Source: Gordionus sp. m RMFG-2023
Taxonomy: Eukaryota; Nematomorpha; Gordioida; Chordodea; Parachordodidae
Direction: 5' to 3'
Assembly (NCBI RefSeq): GCF_954871325.1
Contig: NC_088775.1
Coordinates: forward strand, 43,625,561 to 43,689,560
Length of the DNA stretch: 64,000 nucleotides
Position numbers and translations under genes: made by a program. The notes beneath the pieces are model-generated. The model was given only the letters and a program-made list of their open reading frames with translations. It was not told the origin of the DNA and did not search any database. Shown here in pieces: positions 11,762 to 22,588 of the stretch (positions are counted from its first letter, which is position 1; each line of letters opens with the position of its first letter).

Positions 11762-12325
11762 ATGGACTTAAAATTACCTGATTTTACACCTTATAAGTTT
11801 CCAAAACTTATTAGACCACTCACTGAGATTTACCTAGATAGGGTGTTAAGTTATTTTTCGACCAGCACATTACCGGGCTCCGTTAAAATAAATACTTTAC
11901 TTAATAATGTATCTGATGATGTGTTTGATAATATTAAATCAATTTGTTCAGATACTGAGATTTTAGATCTTAAGATAGTGATTAAGAAATTTGGATATCT
12001 TTTACCAATACAGGATAAAAATATTTTAATCAACAAATTCAACTTATCATATCAGAACTCTAGTGAGAACTTTATGCAATGGTACATTAGAGTATCAAAA
12101 TTATATAAAAAATGTGATTTTTTAAATGATAATAGAATAAAAGAAAAATTAAGAACGTCTACCTTAAATGATAAAATAAAATATAAATTTTGTAAAAATA
12201 CCAATTTAACCCTAAACGAAATGGTGGAGATAGGAAGTAGATTAGATAGTATTAATGATAAACCAGATATTGATAATATAAGTTATATGAATCACGATAA
12301 AAAGTCTGATAAAGATAAAACTTAA
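11762..12325 (+). pseudogene. gag-like region of the LTR fossil
   Basis: A 187-codon stretch beginning MDLKLPDFTPYKFPKL, with a helical middle including NFMQWYIRVSKLYKK, in the position of gag. It is followed by an Asn/Tyr-rich repeat tract (12330-12790) that gives long but meaningless readings in other frames. Assignment as gag rests on position and on the capsid-like helical pattern. Confidence 0.6.
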
Positions 12326-12796
12326 ACAATAGAAATAGAAATAGAAATAGAAATGAAAATAATAACTATTTTACACCTGATAATAATTTTAGAAATAATT
12401 ATGATAATAGAAATAATTATAATAGGAATAGAAATAAGAATTACGACAATAATAATAATTTTAGATATTATGATAGGAATTACGGTAATAATAATTCTAG
12501 ATACCACGATAATTATAATAACTATAACTACAACAACTATAGCTACAACAATAATAATCAATCTAATTATGGTAGAAATGATACATGGCATGATAATAAC
12601 CAAAGAAAACAGATCCAATATGGTAACAGAAATTGTAATAATTACCAATCCTATAACAACAATTCAAATATTATAGAGTTAGTGAACAGTCAGAGAAAGC
12701 AAATACAATATAACAACAATTCAAATAATTATAGAGGTAGCGACAACAGTCAGAGAAAGCAAATACAATATAACAACAATGATCACAATTTGAATA

Positions 12797-13850
12797 TTGA
12801 AGAAATTATTGAAGAGAAAGGATGAAACTTTGAAAGATATTGAATTAAAACAAGTCATAAATGATATTAAGAACAACAGGCCTATAAAGAATAATATCTA
12901 TAAAAACATTGAATTGGAATTAAGTATAATTAAGGATTGTCTCTACAAAAGCAACAAAATCATAATTCCGTCTTCTATGAAAAAAAATATATTACAGTCA
13001 TTACATGAAGGTCAATTGGGAGCAGAAAATTAAATCCTTAGCCAAAGATTACATGTGGTGGTCTGGTATAAATTATGACATAGATATGGAAGTGAAAAGT
13101 TGTGACGATTGTAATATATATCACGACAATCCCAAAAAGATACAAAAACCATGGGTTTCGGCAACCAAACAATTTGAAAAGATACACATAGATTATGCGG
13201 GTCTATTCTTCACAAAATATTGGTTGATAATAGTCGATGTATACAGTAAATTTCCAATTATTGTTCCTGTTAAAAATATTATGACCGATGTTTTTTTAAG
13301 AGAAATTTTCAAAACTATTTCGCTATATGGAATACATGAAACTATAGTTATTGATAACGGCACTAACTTCACAAGTAATGATTTTGAAAAATTTTGCAAT
13401 GATTATGGTATTAAACATGTGCTCACATCTGCTTATCACTAGCAATCCAATGACCAGGTAGAACGCATGGGGAGATCGTTCAAAACACATATGAAAAGGA
13501 ATATCAAAAGTGACTTAGACATCGCACTACAAATTTTTATTTAATACAGAAACACGCGTAATGATACTACAGGAGTTACACCTTCTAAGAGAATGTTCAA
13601 TAGAGATATTAGAGTTAAATGGGACTTATTAAAACCGTTGCAAGAGAAGGAGAACAAAATCAACGTTACTTAACCACGAAATTGAACTTTTAACGTAGGA
13701 GATTTTGTTTGGTACAAAGTACAAGGTGATGACAAATGGTGTAAAGGCATGGTCACACACAAAGAAAATGACATGATTTCCAAATTAAGACAGATAAAGG
13801 TATTTTGAGGAGACACTTAGATTAATTATGAATAAGAAATTGTTTTAACA
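12797..13850 (+). pseudogene. integrase region of the LTR fossil
   Basis: Contains the H2C2 zinc-binding region with MWWSGINYDIDMEVKSCDDC, the catalytic core with IHIDYAGLF, DVYSKFPIIVPVKN and VIDNGTNFTSNDFEKFC, and a C-terminal GDFVWYK motif typical of Ty3/gypsy integrases. It is broken and not functional. Confidence 0.85.
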
Positions 13851-14355
13851 CACTTATTAATTTCTAAGGATTCTTAAGTGTGGACAAAAATATAAAAACT
13901 ACGATATAAATAACGTAACACTGATTTCTAGACCAGTGCGAATTAAACAAAAACCTGCTTATTTAAAATACTACATAACTTAAAATATAAAAATAAATTA
14001 AATATTAAAACGCATAAAGTAAATTAAATATTAAAACGCTAAAAATATTATATAACAATCTTATTGATTTATCATTCTTCACTCATTCTTATATCCAACT
14101 TGATGAATTATATTCGTAATTTTCTGATAATAATAACAACTGAGCATTACAAGCAAGCTACATGACAAATTCACGATATAAGGATAACCTACGATAAGGA
14201 TATCAAGCTTACGAAAACAAACCAACGATTGGGACAAGCCAACGATTACGATGTATGAAACAATTTGATGACTAAAACGATATACCATTTGTACAACAAA
14301 CCCCCTATGACAGCTTATAAGAAATATGAGAAGGCTTCTTTTAGAAGAAGGAGAA

Positions 14356-14546
14356 TGTTGAATAATATGAATTGTATTTTTTAACGTGTTCAAAATGTAT
14401 TTTTATTTTTATTTTAGTTTTACTTTTATTTTAAAGTTAACCTTTTTTATATATATATTCTAATTTTAGTTTGTAAAAATGTTATATAAATGATATTAAA
14501 AAGTGAAATAAAAGAGATTAAAAAATAATATTTTACTTTTCTTCAA
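14356..14546 (+). repeat. right LTR
   Basis: 191 bp, TG...CA bounded, preceded by the polypurine tract (14343-14355) and followed by the ATAAG target duplication. Confidence 0.88.
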
Positions 14547-14559
14547 TAAGTTTGGTATA

Positions 14560-14760
14560 TATCATATCGGCAAAGTAATTTCCTGGAATGATGATAATAT
14601 TGAATTTTCATCATGAATTGGCAAAATATTTTAATCTTGATAAAAAAATTAACACAGGGTATAAATTTCATTGTTTGATGTGCCGGAAAGTTTTATCATC
14701 AAACAAGACTAATAACTTCAACGAGGACATTTAAAAGTAATATATCTAACAAATTTAATA
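14560..14760 (+). pseudogene. hAT zinc-finger start, split from its end by decay
   Basis: The plus strand reads NTGYKFHCLMCRKVLSSNKTNNFNED, a BED-type finger outline (CxxC at the start). A close relative lies at 47299-47520 (YKYHCMMCQVTF). It belongs to the 10882-15610 relic, immediately right of the LTR insertion. Confidence 0.6.
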
Positions 14761-15309
14761 TCAATGTGTAGCCCAATCCTTATCTATAAAATAAAATTTG
14801 AATCAAAGCTGTATCTTTAATAGTTTTGAGCTAGATGAGTTTATTTGAAAGTTGATTCCAATCCTAACATAAGATGTTATTCAAGAATTATATTGTAAAT
14901 TAAAATTACAGTAAATGATAAATATTCGCATTTAATCTTATCATCTGACTCATCTATTTAATGATAATATTTTATAAATATCTTTAAAATTAATTACTCA
15001 TTATTTAAATATTTACAAGCTAAAAAAGATACTTTTTTCAATCCTTTTACATTTTAACCAATTTTGAGATAAATTGGTTCAATAGATATAAAGTAAAAGG
15101 GTTGTGGCCTGGCCAGTTGGCAAATATGACCATTCACTCCTCTACATAATATTTATTTTAACTTTTATAATTTTAGAATGATCCTAGCCAGATCAAAACG
15201 CCACCTCTATGGATAATTTGAAATAAATAATAATTTACTATTGAAAATCCTTTAAACACATTTTATCTAAAAATTCTCAAATGAATATTTATGTTTTTTT
15301 TAAAAAAAA

Positions 15310-15445
15310 GGTATATCTGCATTACGTGCTAGTGTTGAACAATAATTTATTAATATAATTTATGATATTCGCTCTAGACTTGGGTATGATAGTATGGAAA
15401 TGTTATTATCATTGAGATGCAATAAAAAAATTATAAATATTTGAA
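15310..15445 (+). pseudogene. hAT dimerization-tail fragment
   Basis: Plus-strand reading ALRASVEQ, then IIYDIRSRLGYDSMEMLLSL with one stop, resembling the ASVERAF..LRSRL..D tail of hAT transposases. Little of the catalytic core survives between this and the zinc finger. Confidence 0.55.
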
Positions 15446-15610
15446 ATTTTAGTCATTTATTTATGGAAATAGAGATACGTAAAAAATATTTTAAATTCTA
15501 AAGAGCATAAAAAGTAGCAAAAGCTACTTTTTTTAAAGTACTAATAGTGTAATACCCTTTTATAGCGATAGCGATAGCGTGCTACTTTTAAAAGTAGCTT
15601 TTAACAACAC

Positions 15611-16164
15611 TTATCTATGCATAGTCAAGAAGAAAAGTATGATTGGTTTAAGGAAGAAATAATTATTTGAAAATAAACTAAGTAACGCACCCGTTTAAAA
15701 TATTTAAGGCTTGTAATAACTTTTTTGAGAGCAGATGGTAGATTTCCTTAGAATTAATTTTTTTAATATCATTTATTAGCTATATAATAACTAATGATAA
15801 TAGTTATTTATTAGAGGAAAATAAAATGTTGTGGACTTTGCTTGAATATTAGAATTGAGAATAAAACACAAATTGGTGGAGTGGATAAATTTAAAAAATT
15901 TCATTAAATTAGGAATGAACTTTACTAGGAGATATTGCCATTTGTGTTCTTGATTATATCATTCAATTTATGGATTGATTCAGTTTTTCCGTCTTCCTTT
16001 TGCTTCTAACTTTAGATTCTAAAATTGCAATGAGGAATTTATTAGTATTTTACACTTCTTAAAAATGCAGTGCGAGAGGGCATGCTTAGTTTCTTCCTTA
16101 AAATCTTAAGAGGGGCAGGGATACGAAGGAGGTAGTTTTACCTTAATAATTTTTGATAAAATTG
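15611..16164. other. no recognisable feature
   Basis: AT-rich sequence between a hAT relic and a LINE. I see no open gene, repeat pair or RNA here. Confidence 0.5.
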
Positions 16165-18230
16165 TATTATGGGGGTAAAAGTTTTATGATTTTACTTCTC
16201 CTGTATTTGTCTCACCAAAAAAATTGCATCTGTCGTGCCTTCCCCGATGTAAAACCAAACTGCATTTCATCAATTTTAGTTTGTTCCCTTATCCGTTTCT
16301 CTAACACCCTCTCAAATACCTTCATTGCATGTTCCAAGAGTTTAATATCTCTGTAAGACCCGCAATCTAAGGAATCACCTTTCCCCTTGAATACTGGAAT
16401 AAATTTACTTCTTCACCAGTCCTCGAGAATAGTTCCTTCTATGACAATTTGATTGACTAAATTTATTAACCATTCAATCCCTATGTCATCAGAACCTTTA
16501 AACATCTCTGATACCGTTAAACCCGAGGCTTTCCCTTTTTCCATCTTTTTTACTGCTCTCTTTATTTCATCCTTGCCATTACACCCTGGACCTTCTACCT
16601 TTGCCTAACATTATTATCCCATTCATTTTCTCCCTTCAAAAGTCCTTCCATGTAGATCTTCCAGGTGTTCTTAATACTACTACTATCAATCACCAATTTT
16701 CCTTCCATATTTTTCAAACATTTAACACCTACCCTGCCTCATTTTTGCCATCTACTTTGCCATTCGCCCACATTTCCCATTCCTTCAGCGCATTCCATTA
16801 ATTTAGCAAACTCCTACCTTTTCTTTTTGCGCATTCGCTATTAATTTCTTAGCATTTATTTTCGCCATCTTGTAAATATCGTTTTCTATTTTCTTAACTT
16901 TCTATACCATTCTTTGAAGCGCCTCCGTTTCTCATCTACATCTTTCGCTACGGGTTCCACCACCAAGTCTCCTTGTGTTTAGGCGGCCCTTTTGTCCATC
17001 CACATCCTCCTCAGTTGTCATCACCCAGGCTATTTTTATGGCTTCCCACTTGTCATTTACCCCAGATGCTTGTGCCACCTCCACGCCTTATCGCCAATGT
17101 CATATTGAATTGACGTCTAGCACTCTCCTCCTTCAATTTCCAAACTTTCAGCCTTGCCACAAACTTTTTTTAGTGATCCTAGCGCCTTTAAAAGCTAGAT
17201 CTCCTTCTCTCGGTATCACTTTCACATTTTTTACTACACATCTATCACATGCCAAATTATCCACTACACTTTTGGTACTACTCGAAAGTCACCAGCTTCT
17301 CTGATACTTTCTTAAACATTGTATTACAGACAATAATATCAATAGCATCACTAAAATCCTCTCCACTTCCAGATTTCTCATGCAGTAACCGAATCCTCTA
17401 TGTATTCCTTCATAACCCTCACTACTATCTCCCACATGTCTATTCAGATCACCAACCAGAATAATCCCTCCTTCATTTGCCAGTCTCAATGTGGCCCCCA
17501 ATAAACTGTCCCAACCTGAGGAACATACGCCGAGATAATATTATATAGCTTTCTACCAAAATTCATCTTAATAGCCATTATCTGGTTATCTAGCCTTTCA
17601 CTTGGACTACTTTGTCCACCAATTTCTCCGCAATTAATACCCCAACTCCAGCCTTACCATTATTACTTCCTTGCCAAAATAATTCAACTTTTCACTAGTC
17701 TTGCCGATCATTCTTGGGCCATTACCTTTCCATTTGGTCTCCTGTATGCAGCACACATCTATATGCCTTCTATGCAATATATTGCGCTTCTCCCGCTCTT
17801 CCCGTCATACTCTCAACATTCCATGTCTCGACCCTATACGATCCCCAGTAAACTGGTTTCTCCACTTATTATCAGGTTGTTTATGACCGACATAAGTTTC
17901 ATTTTCATGAATCGTGGTTCCACCAGGTTTCCCATCCTTCTTTAGTCGTGGGCGGATGGGGAGGTCCACGGTTGCTTTGGGCTTTACTCCGTCCATGCTT
18001 TGTTGTAACCATAGGGAAATTTTTGTAGCAATGTTTTTACAATCGGATGACACCAACCCCTTTAAGTAGTTTTTACACCCCGTTGAGGAGACTGTGATCC
18101 TATTTTACCCAGATCATAGGGAATTTTTTAGACCTCTATTAGCCGCCAAAAGACGTTGCCACTCCCCCGCCACTATGAGGCTAAAGGTAGGATTTTGGGA
18201 GAGCTTGTTTCCTTTTATAAAATATTTTTA
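16165..18230 (-). mobile_element. LINE (endonuclease plus reverse transcriptase, 3' truncated)
   Basis: Minus strand, less AT-rich than its surroundings. From 18230 downwards: a 5' leader; an AP-type endonuclease starting TWNVESMTGRAGE (about 17850), with CCIQETKWKGNG, NIISAYVPQVG and VGDLNRHVGDSSEGYEG; a linker with TKGPPKHKETWWWN; then the start of the reverse transcriptase with FIPVFKGKGDSLDCGSYRDI and LLEHAMKVFERVLEKRIREQ, ending near 16165 soon after IDEMQFGF. The catalytic YxDD region is absent. There are many stops and shifts. The motifs match the RTE/BovB-like group often annotated as craniofacial development protein 2-like; the exact clade is uncertain. Confidence 0.85.
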
Positions 18231-18369
18231 TTCATCTTACCCACTATCAAATTTCTCTTTTAATTCTAGAGGTCCTCTCATTTGAGATAGAATATAAAAA
18301 AAATTATAATTATATAATTATATAATTTTATAATATTATATAATGAATTTAATATAAGCGTTAAAACGG

Positions 18370-18690
18370 ATGTCTTCTATGCTTCGTTAGTGCTTGTTGC
18401 TTTTCATAAAATAAGAATTGCTGAATATTTAAACGAGGAATTAGTTAAGTTCTTAAAGCAAACAGATATTTTATTTTACATTAAAGAGTTAGATGATTAA
18501 ACATCTATAGAAAGAGATATTCAAGATCTTTGTTCATTTTATCAAATTCAATAGAAATTCTTGTGGAAAAAAATGATTCCGTCATATACCAGAAGGTTAA
18601 AACCAGAGATATCGCTTATATCAGCTATGGTTAAGCATAAAATGAACTTATCAGATATAATTGTAAAATTATTTTATGGAAATATTAATT
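18370..18690 (+). pseudogene. ZMYM1-like hAT transposase fragment
   Basis: Readings EYLNEELVKFLKQTDILFYIKELDD and ERDIQDLCSFYQIQ parallel the part of the 3656-5645 relic that reads ERFNDDSMKFLHQTSFFTPKEM and EDIEDICDFYN. It is a heavily decayed member of the same branch. Confidence 0.55.
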
Positions 18691-20226
18691 AATACTTTCA
18701 TTAACTTCTACTAATAGTATTAATGTGTTGGTAACAGGGCTTAACAAAAAATTTTAAAGGGGACATTTGAAGAGTTAGTATAATTTTTTAAAAAGAATCT
18801 ATTATTTTTTTACATATAAAAATATATAAGAATTAGAATTTCGGGCAAAATTTGATCAAAAATCTAAGTGGCGCAGCCAAGATATTCAAAGAGGAAGGAG
18901 TAGGGGTAGTAATAAAAATTTGAAGGGCTTCGCCCCCAAGCCCTGATTTACAAGGCTGGTCCATCTATAAATATTTAAGATTCTATATTTTGATTTTACC
19001 GTGATTATTTATATTTTATTATTTTAAATGTCTAATATCTTAATATCATTTCTATTATGTTAATTGAATAATTAGAAGCATCAATTTTAAAATCTATTCA
19101 GTGTTTCGTGCTTTATTAGTGCCTATGAGTGCTTTAACAAGTACAGTAGTTAGCACTATGAACGAAAAAATTTCGTCAAACTTGTTTCAGCTGTTGAAAA
19201 TGGAAATTAAATAATAGAAATAAAATAAATGTATTATAAGAAATGTCAATTAATTAGGATTTTTATTTGTTTTGGGGATTATTTTGATATAAAGTATTCA
19301 TTATGTGTTTTTCATATGATTTTCCTTTTGATATTGATATTTGGAATAAAGAAGAATACTGGAAATCAAAACAATTTTTATTTTAGTGGTGCACTTGCTT
19401 CCAGTATAAATGGGTTAATATGGGATACGATAAAATTAGTGAAAAGAACAAATTTTTTACATATGGGAATAAGTTAAATAAGAAATTCTTATTATAGATA
19501 AACACAACGCAGTAAGTATTTTTAACAATTTAAAATTTTTAAGTTTTAATATTAGTTATAATATTAAGTAGGGATTTTTACAAGGGATAAAATATAGATA
19601 GAATTAAGAAAATTAAAGACAAGAAATGGAGAGGCCATTAATATTACCAAAACAATAAATTTAAAATGAGTCTGTAAATAAATATGTGAAATATTTATAA
19701 TAAAAAATACAATTGTCATGGGAATAGCTGTAAACCAAATTTTAACTCGAATAAAAAGAGTTGCAGGACTGGATATTATTAATTGATAAATAAAAATAAA
19801 ATTTGTTTAAATTTAAGTCAGGATTTCATATGTTTAGAGAGTAGTTATTTTAGTGGAGGGTTATTTTAATAAATTAATGAAAGAGTTATTAACTTTGATA
19901 TTTATTAAAATGAAATAAAAATTCAGAAAGGGGATATTTATTGAAATTATGCCTGTATGGAAGTAGAGAATTTATTGAATATTTAATATGGGGAAAGTGG
20001 AAGATTTATTAAGATTAGTGATTATAATTATGGTAAAGATATAAATTGGTATAATGGGGATTTAAATATATATAATTAGATTTTTGTGCTAAAATTATTA
20101 TTTTATATATATACAATTAAAGCCTTTAAAAGGGTGGATATGTGTGTTGGTCCATTTTATATTAATGTTGATATATTATTGATGTGATATATTATGAATG
20201 TAATTCATTTTTAATTAATGTTGATA
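18691..20226. other. AT-rich intergenic DNA with element-end remnants
   Basis: A GC-rich patch at 18870-18970 (TGGCGCAGCC; GGGCTTCGCCCCCAAGCCCTG, which folds on itself) looks like a transposon terminus without a partner. The rest is AT-rich and without a gene; 19312-19370 recurs at 26131-26189. Confidence 0.4.
19312..19370 (+). repeat. direct repeat, left copy
   Basis: The core TTGATATTGATATTTGGAA followed by AAGAAGAATA.TGGAAAT recurs in the same orientation at 26131-26189. The two copies lie outside the head-to-head transposon pair. Confidence 0.6.
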
Positions 20227-20230
20227 TATT

Positions 20231-22528
20231 ACACTGTGTGACAAGAAATATGGGAGAAGAAAATAAAAACAAGTTTTGGTGCAGAATTTGACCTTGAGTT
20301 CGAATCCGTTTTCCAAATTTTCCCTACACGTCAAGTTTTAAAAATATTACCGTATAAAGACAATTTTTCGAAATCTCAAAAATGGTAAAATATAGGTATT
20401 TTTACGGATATATTTTAAAAAGTAGGGAATAAAAATCCCTGAAAATTGGTGATAGTGTTAAACTTATATTTCTTTATAAATTAATTTATTAATTTTTATA
20501 ATTTTTAATCGATTGGTTTTTGAGAAAAATGGTAAAGAATTTCGTATTGGGGGTCTTAAGTTTTCAATTTAAATTACTATCAAAATTATTAACTTTAGAA
20601 GATAAATTTTATATAATTTTGCTTCAAATATGCTCAAGATTATATATTAATTCTAATTATGCTTCAAAAGTACTCTATGCCATCAAAATTCAACCAAAAT
20701 CTATAAATTAAAAAAGTCGGTACAGATATTTTTGAACTTTTTGATTTGTACACTTTTATTGAATTTTCTCTGCATAAAGCATTTTTAAAGCAAAATTAAG
20801 GTAATATTTATCTTTTTTAGTTGTATTTAGTAATATTTTATGCATTTATGATCAATTTATACCAAAATCAGATATCTGTACCCACTTTTTTAATTTGTAC
20901 TCTTTTTGAATTGAGCATTTTTGATGCAAAATTCATTTAAAATGCAATAATTGGTAATTTTTTCATATTTTTATTAATATTTATCTTTTTTAGATGTATT
21001 TAAGCATATTTGTTTTTTTAATCAATTTATATCAAAATATATGATTTTCCAATGGAGTACCTTGAACCCGTAGTATGGGAAATAAATAATAATGCCAAAT
21101 AACGAGTAGGAAGAAAGGAGAAGTATTATTTTTTTTCGCGCTTAATTTTTCATAAACATTTAATTTCTTTCATTAATTTTTTTATATAATTGGATTTTAA
21201 ATATTATTCAAATTCCCTCCGTATATAATATTCTACAAAAAATTAATGCCGAGGTCCCCTTGTTTAAAGTGTGTCTCTAAATTTTGTCACATCTGTGCGG
21301 GCTATATATTGCCCGTACAAAAATGTCCAATTTCTCCAATCATTCAAAGGATTTATGAAATTTATTACAATATTCCACTCTGCGATTTGGATAAACCATT
21401 TGCCCCTAATTACATATGTAAAACATGTTATAATTCTTTTAATTTATGGGTAAATGGAAAACGGTCATATTTGCCTTATTCGAAACCTGCATTTTGGCAC
21501 GTAGCAAGAAATCATTCGTGGGATTGTTATTTTTGCTCGATTAGTACATTTGGGTTTAACAAAAAAAATAAGTAGAAAATTCGTTATCCTGAAATTTCAT
21601 CGGTTGTTTATCCGGTAAAATATAATATGCAACAGTTCCTTTTTTTAATAGTTCGCAGCTGGAAAAATTACGTTGCCAGGACAATGACAATATTGATCTT
21701 GAGTATCATCCCGAAGAGGATTCGCCATTTATGTCACAAGAGCAACTAAATGACATGACCAGAAATTTACAACTTTCAAAAAGAAAGTCCGAATTTTTAG
21801 CCTCAAGGCTTAATGATTTTAAAATTTTTAAAAATGGAGTTCGAACTTCATATCGATTCCGTGGAGCATCGTTTAAAAAGTTTTGCTTCATAACGGAAAT
21901 TCTAAGCCATCAATTCCCATCGCCTATTCCAACCAATTAAATGAATCATATTAAAATATGAAATATTTATTGTCAAAAATAAATTATTATATTTACGAAT
22001 TTAAGATATGCTGCGATCTCAAAATGATCGCAATCCTGACGAAAGTAAAATATGAGATAGGTTAGCTTAGCATTTAAATATGAGAAATAAAACTATTTCA
22101 TTTAAAATAAATTGTTTGGGAATCGTACCGTGTGCAGTGTAGCGAATCGAACGAAAGCCACAATAAATAAATATATTAAATGTAAAGCTATATTAAAAAA
22201 GATTTTATAAATAAAGGTAAATTTAAAAAATATAGGTTGTTTAAAAATTGAGTAAGGATTTTATAAAAAAAAATGTATAATAATAATAAGGAAGGTTTGC
22301 TGCAAAAATTAAGATATTTTTTTTAGTTGTAGGGATCATTAGAACCGAAGTTATAAACCTTCAAAAAGTGCTAAAAATGCCTTTTTTAGCCACTTTAACC
22401 TAAAATAAATAAAAAACCTGATGTGCTAGAAAAACTGACAGCGGATTTAGAATATACATAAAAAACTGTCTTAAAATGTTTATTTTATTTTCTCCAAAAA
22501 AATCAAGTCGAAATTTGTCACACAGTGT
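20231..22528 (+). mobile_element. 2.3-kb DNA transposon, left member of a head-to-head pair
   Basis: Ends ACACTGTGTGACAA (20231) and its inverse (to 22528), with more similarity further in (GGAGAA.AAAATAAA). A possible 4-bp target duplication TATT lies at 20227-20230 and 22529-22532. It carries a Cys-rich gene remnant (21246-21940). An almost identical copy lies inverted at 22589-24895, beyond a 60-bp spacer. No transposase domain is visible, so it is probably a deletion derivative. The superfamily is not assigned. Confidence 0.85.
21246..21940 (+). pseudogene. Cys-rich transposon-associated protein, left copy
   Basis: A 109-codon reading begins MPRSPCLKCVSKFCHICAGY, continues with PISPIIQRIYEIYYNIPLCDLDKPFAPN, CKTC, WVNGKRSYLPYSKPAFWH and HSWDCYFCSISTFGFNKKNK, and stops. 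The sequence beyond still reads RYPEISSVVYPV. A second piece at 21731-21940 reads SQEQLNDMTRNLQLSKRKSE and FLASRLNDF. Together these match, from memory, a widespread invertebrate family (CYICGSFT..DQDKSWAPH..CYFC..YP and ELNDLVRDLNLSK.KAELLGSRL) found in many dispersed copies and usually left unnamed. The Cys/His spacing suggests zinc binding. A stop and an AT-rich gap separate the two pieces; the C-terminal body is missing. Confidence 0.7.
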
Positions 22529-22588
22529 TATTATGTAATTTATTTAGAATGGTGTGCTAATATTGGTTTAATTTTTGTTTAATAAATA

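Larger units (their letters stand above)
11101..14546 (+). mobile_element. Ty3/gypsy-type LTR retrotransposon fossil
   Basis: A complete outline of an LTR element: two LTRs of 170 and 191 bp starting TGTTGAATAAT and ending TCTTCA, a 5-bp target duplication ATAAG (11096-11100 and 14547-14551), a primer-site-like TGGTATCCCGGC right after the left LTR, and a purine tract AGAAGAAGGAGAA right before the right LTR. Visible parts, in order, are a small reading of unknown role, a gag-like region, a low-complexity stretch and an integrase region. It is broken, with several breaks, and short for its family. The LTRs remain alike, so it is fairly young, and it is younger than the hAT relic it sits in. 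Confidence 0.88.
10882..15610 (+). mobile_element. hAT relic with TGTTGTTAA-type ends, host of the LTR element
   Basis: The left end ATGTTGTTAAAG, followed by GTAGCG-rich sequence, and the right end GTAGCTTTTAACAAC form short inverted termini of the type also used by the 37831-49867 element. Inside, outside the LTR insertion, are a zinc-finger start (14560-14760) and a dimerization tail (15310-15445) on the plus strand. I found no matching 8-bp target duplication, so the outer limits are tentative. The transposase is mostly deleted. Confidence 0.6.

Noticed and set aside
12322-12676. Overlapping open frames on both strands rich in Ile/Thr/Val
   Set aside because: They are translations of an AAT/ATA-rich low-complexity tract inside the LTR fossil; no domain, and both strands are open for the same reason.
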